A stretch of DNA of 64,000 nucleotides from assembly GCA_002007745.1 (NCBI GenBank), contig CP019882.1, forward strand, positions 2,170,001 to 2,234,000. The letters are read 5' to 3'. Position numbers and translations under genes: made by a program. Position 1 is the first letter of the stretch, and each line of letters opens with the position of its first letter. Below are positions 63,209 through 64,000 of this stretch, one piece after another. The notes under the pieces are model-generated. The model was not told where the DNA came from, did not search any database, and saw nothing but the letters and a program-made list of their open reading frames with translations. This DNA is from Mycolicibacterium litorale. GTDB taxonomy: Bacteria > Actinomycetota > Actinomycetes > Mycobacteriales > Mycobacteriaceae.

Positions 63209-64000
63209 ATGATCCACGCCGAGTTGCACGCCGCCGGGATCGACGACGCCCGCCTGCGCGAGTCCTACCGATACTGTCGCCGGCTCAACGCCCAGCACGG
63301 TCGCACCTACTTCCTGGCGACCCGGTTGTTGGCTCCGTCGCAGCGGCCGGCCGTCCACGCGCTGTATGGATTCGCGCGCTACGCCGACGACATCCTCGAC
63401 GACATGGACGTTGCCGCCGGAGTGGCGGAGCGCCGAGAGCGGCTCGACCAGCTGTCGGCGAAGTTCTTCAGCGGCACCGCCGACGCGTCCGAGCCGGTGT
63501 TGGCCGCAGTGCTGCACACCGCACGGACCTACCGCATCCCGCTGGACCTGTTCGATGATTTCCTGTCCTCGATGCGGATGGACCTGACTGTCACCGACTA
63601 CGCCGATCGCGCCGCGCTCAACCGCTACATGCGCGGTTCGGCCGAAGTCATCGGCCTGCAGATGCTGCCGATTCTGGGCACCGTCGGACCGCGCGCCGAA
63701 GCCGTGCCGTACGCCGAGGCGCTCGGCCGGGCATTCCAGCTGACCAACTTCCTGCGCGACGTCGACGAGGACCTCGCCCGCAACCGGGTGTACCTGCCCG
63801 CCGACGAGCTGGTCGCCCACGGCGTGGACCGCGACCTGCTGCTCTGGTGCCAGCAGAACCGGCGCACCGACCCGAAGGTGCGTGCCGCGCTGGCTGCTCA
63901 GCATGCCGTCACCCGGGAGGTCTACCGGGAGGCACGCAAGGGGATCGCCCTACTCGCCCCGCAGTCCCGGCCGTGCGTGACGACGGCGTTCACGCTGTAC
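63209..64000 (+). CDS. crtB: Phytoene synthase, 3' end cut by window
   Basis: The first 264 residues of a phytoene synthase, which joins two geranylgeranyl-PP. The frame is open to the window end. Asp-rich motifs are visible as FARYADDILDDMD (about residues 58-70) and FLRDVDEDLARNRVYLP, with YFLATRLL near the start and MRGSAEVIGLQMLPIL before the second motif. About 40-60 residues are missing. Third gene of the crt operon. Confidence 0.9.
   Translation, partial: MIHAELHAAGIDDARLRESYRYCRRLNAQHGRTYFLATRLLAPSQRPAVHALYGFARYADDILDDMDVAAGVAERRERLDQLSAKFFSGTADASEPVLAAVLHTARTYRIPLDLFDDFLSSMRMDLTVTDYADRAALNRYMRGSAEVIGLQMLPILGTVGPRAEAVPYAEALGRAFQLTNFLRDVDEDLARNRVYLPADELVAHGVDRDLLLWCQQNRRTDPKVRAALAAQHAVTREVYREARKGIALLAPQSRPCVTTAFTLY

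Overview
This is a chromosomal window from a high-GC actinobacterium, almost certainly a rapidly growing, probably pigmented mycobacterium (Mycolicibacterium-like). The evidence is gene content: two MmpL transporters (one with an MmpS4/5-type partner), a PE-PPE-domain hydrolase, a uspABC sugar importer beside a tldD/tldE pair, a DUF732 protein, a DUF4185 protein, mycothiol-linked enzymes, a CadI/ArsI protein and a crtE-crtI-crtB carotenoid operon. No prophage, intact insertion sequence, rRNA operon or CRISPR array is visible.

Layout: 1-2.4 kb, an ECF vitamin/metal importer (fused S-A-A chain plus EcfT). 2.4-5.4 kb, uspABC on the minus strand. 5.4-10.9 kb, tldD, a 36-bp tandem-repeat mini-ORF and tldE, then an AhpD-like protein, a threonine-aldolase-type lyase and a GAF protein. 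10.98 kb, one tRNA-Met followed by about 370 bp with no convincing gene. 11.4-13.8 kb, an accessory pair that looks like a secreted nuclease-type toxin with a small cytosolic partner, divergent from a lipoprotein. 14-17.2 kb, an MHS transporter and a 2-keto-acid decarboxylase. 17.2-20.2 kb, an arsenic module with two ArsR repressors. 20.3-22.7 kb, a hydrolase and mycothiol-dependent-isomerase operon apparently controlled by a convergent TetR gene through shared GTAC-type operators. 22.8-24.2 kb, a PE-PPE protein. 24.3-29.9 kb, a JetA-JetB-JetC (MksF-MksE-MksB) condensin operon without JetD. 30.1-33 kb, an orphan MmpL. 33.1-39.8 kb, an organosulfur-type cluster (taurine-like ABC importer, two DszC/SfnB-like flavoproteins, a glutamine-synthetase-like ligase). 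39.8-49.4 kb, a DUF2237 protein, a LuxR-type ATPase regulator, a GjpA-like envelope protein, a TVP38-type membrane protein, an HxlR-thioesterase pair, a DUF4185 protein and small exported proteins. 49.5-52.8 kb, mmpS-mmpL. 53.2-55.2 kb, small genes, including a 12-residue-repeat protein with 12 cysteines spaced exactly three apart. 55.3-60.2 kb, dppABCD. 60.5-64 kb, crtE-crtI-crtB, the last cut by the window end.

Five genes (ECF ATPase, uspC, the second SfnB-like gene, the LuxR regulator and dppA, which has three) carry seven frameshifts in total. Each is repaired by adding back one G or C in a short G/C run. That shared signature points to systematic base-calling errors more than to gene decay, so these proteins are probably intact in the organism.

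The strongest candidates for new biology are the secreted nuclease/immunity-like pair at 11.4-13.0 kb, the Cys-every-third-residue repeat protein at 54.8-55.2 kb, the JetABC operon without JetD, the sulfonate importer/GS/monooxygenase cluster and the repeat mini-ORF that joins tldD to tldE through two ATGA overlaps.
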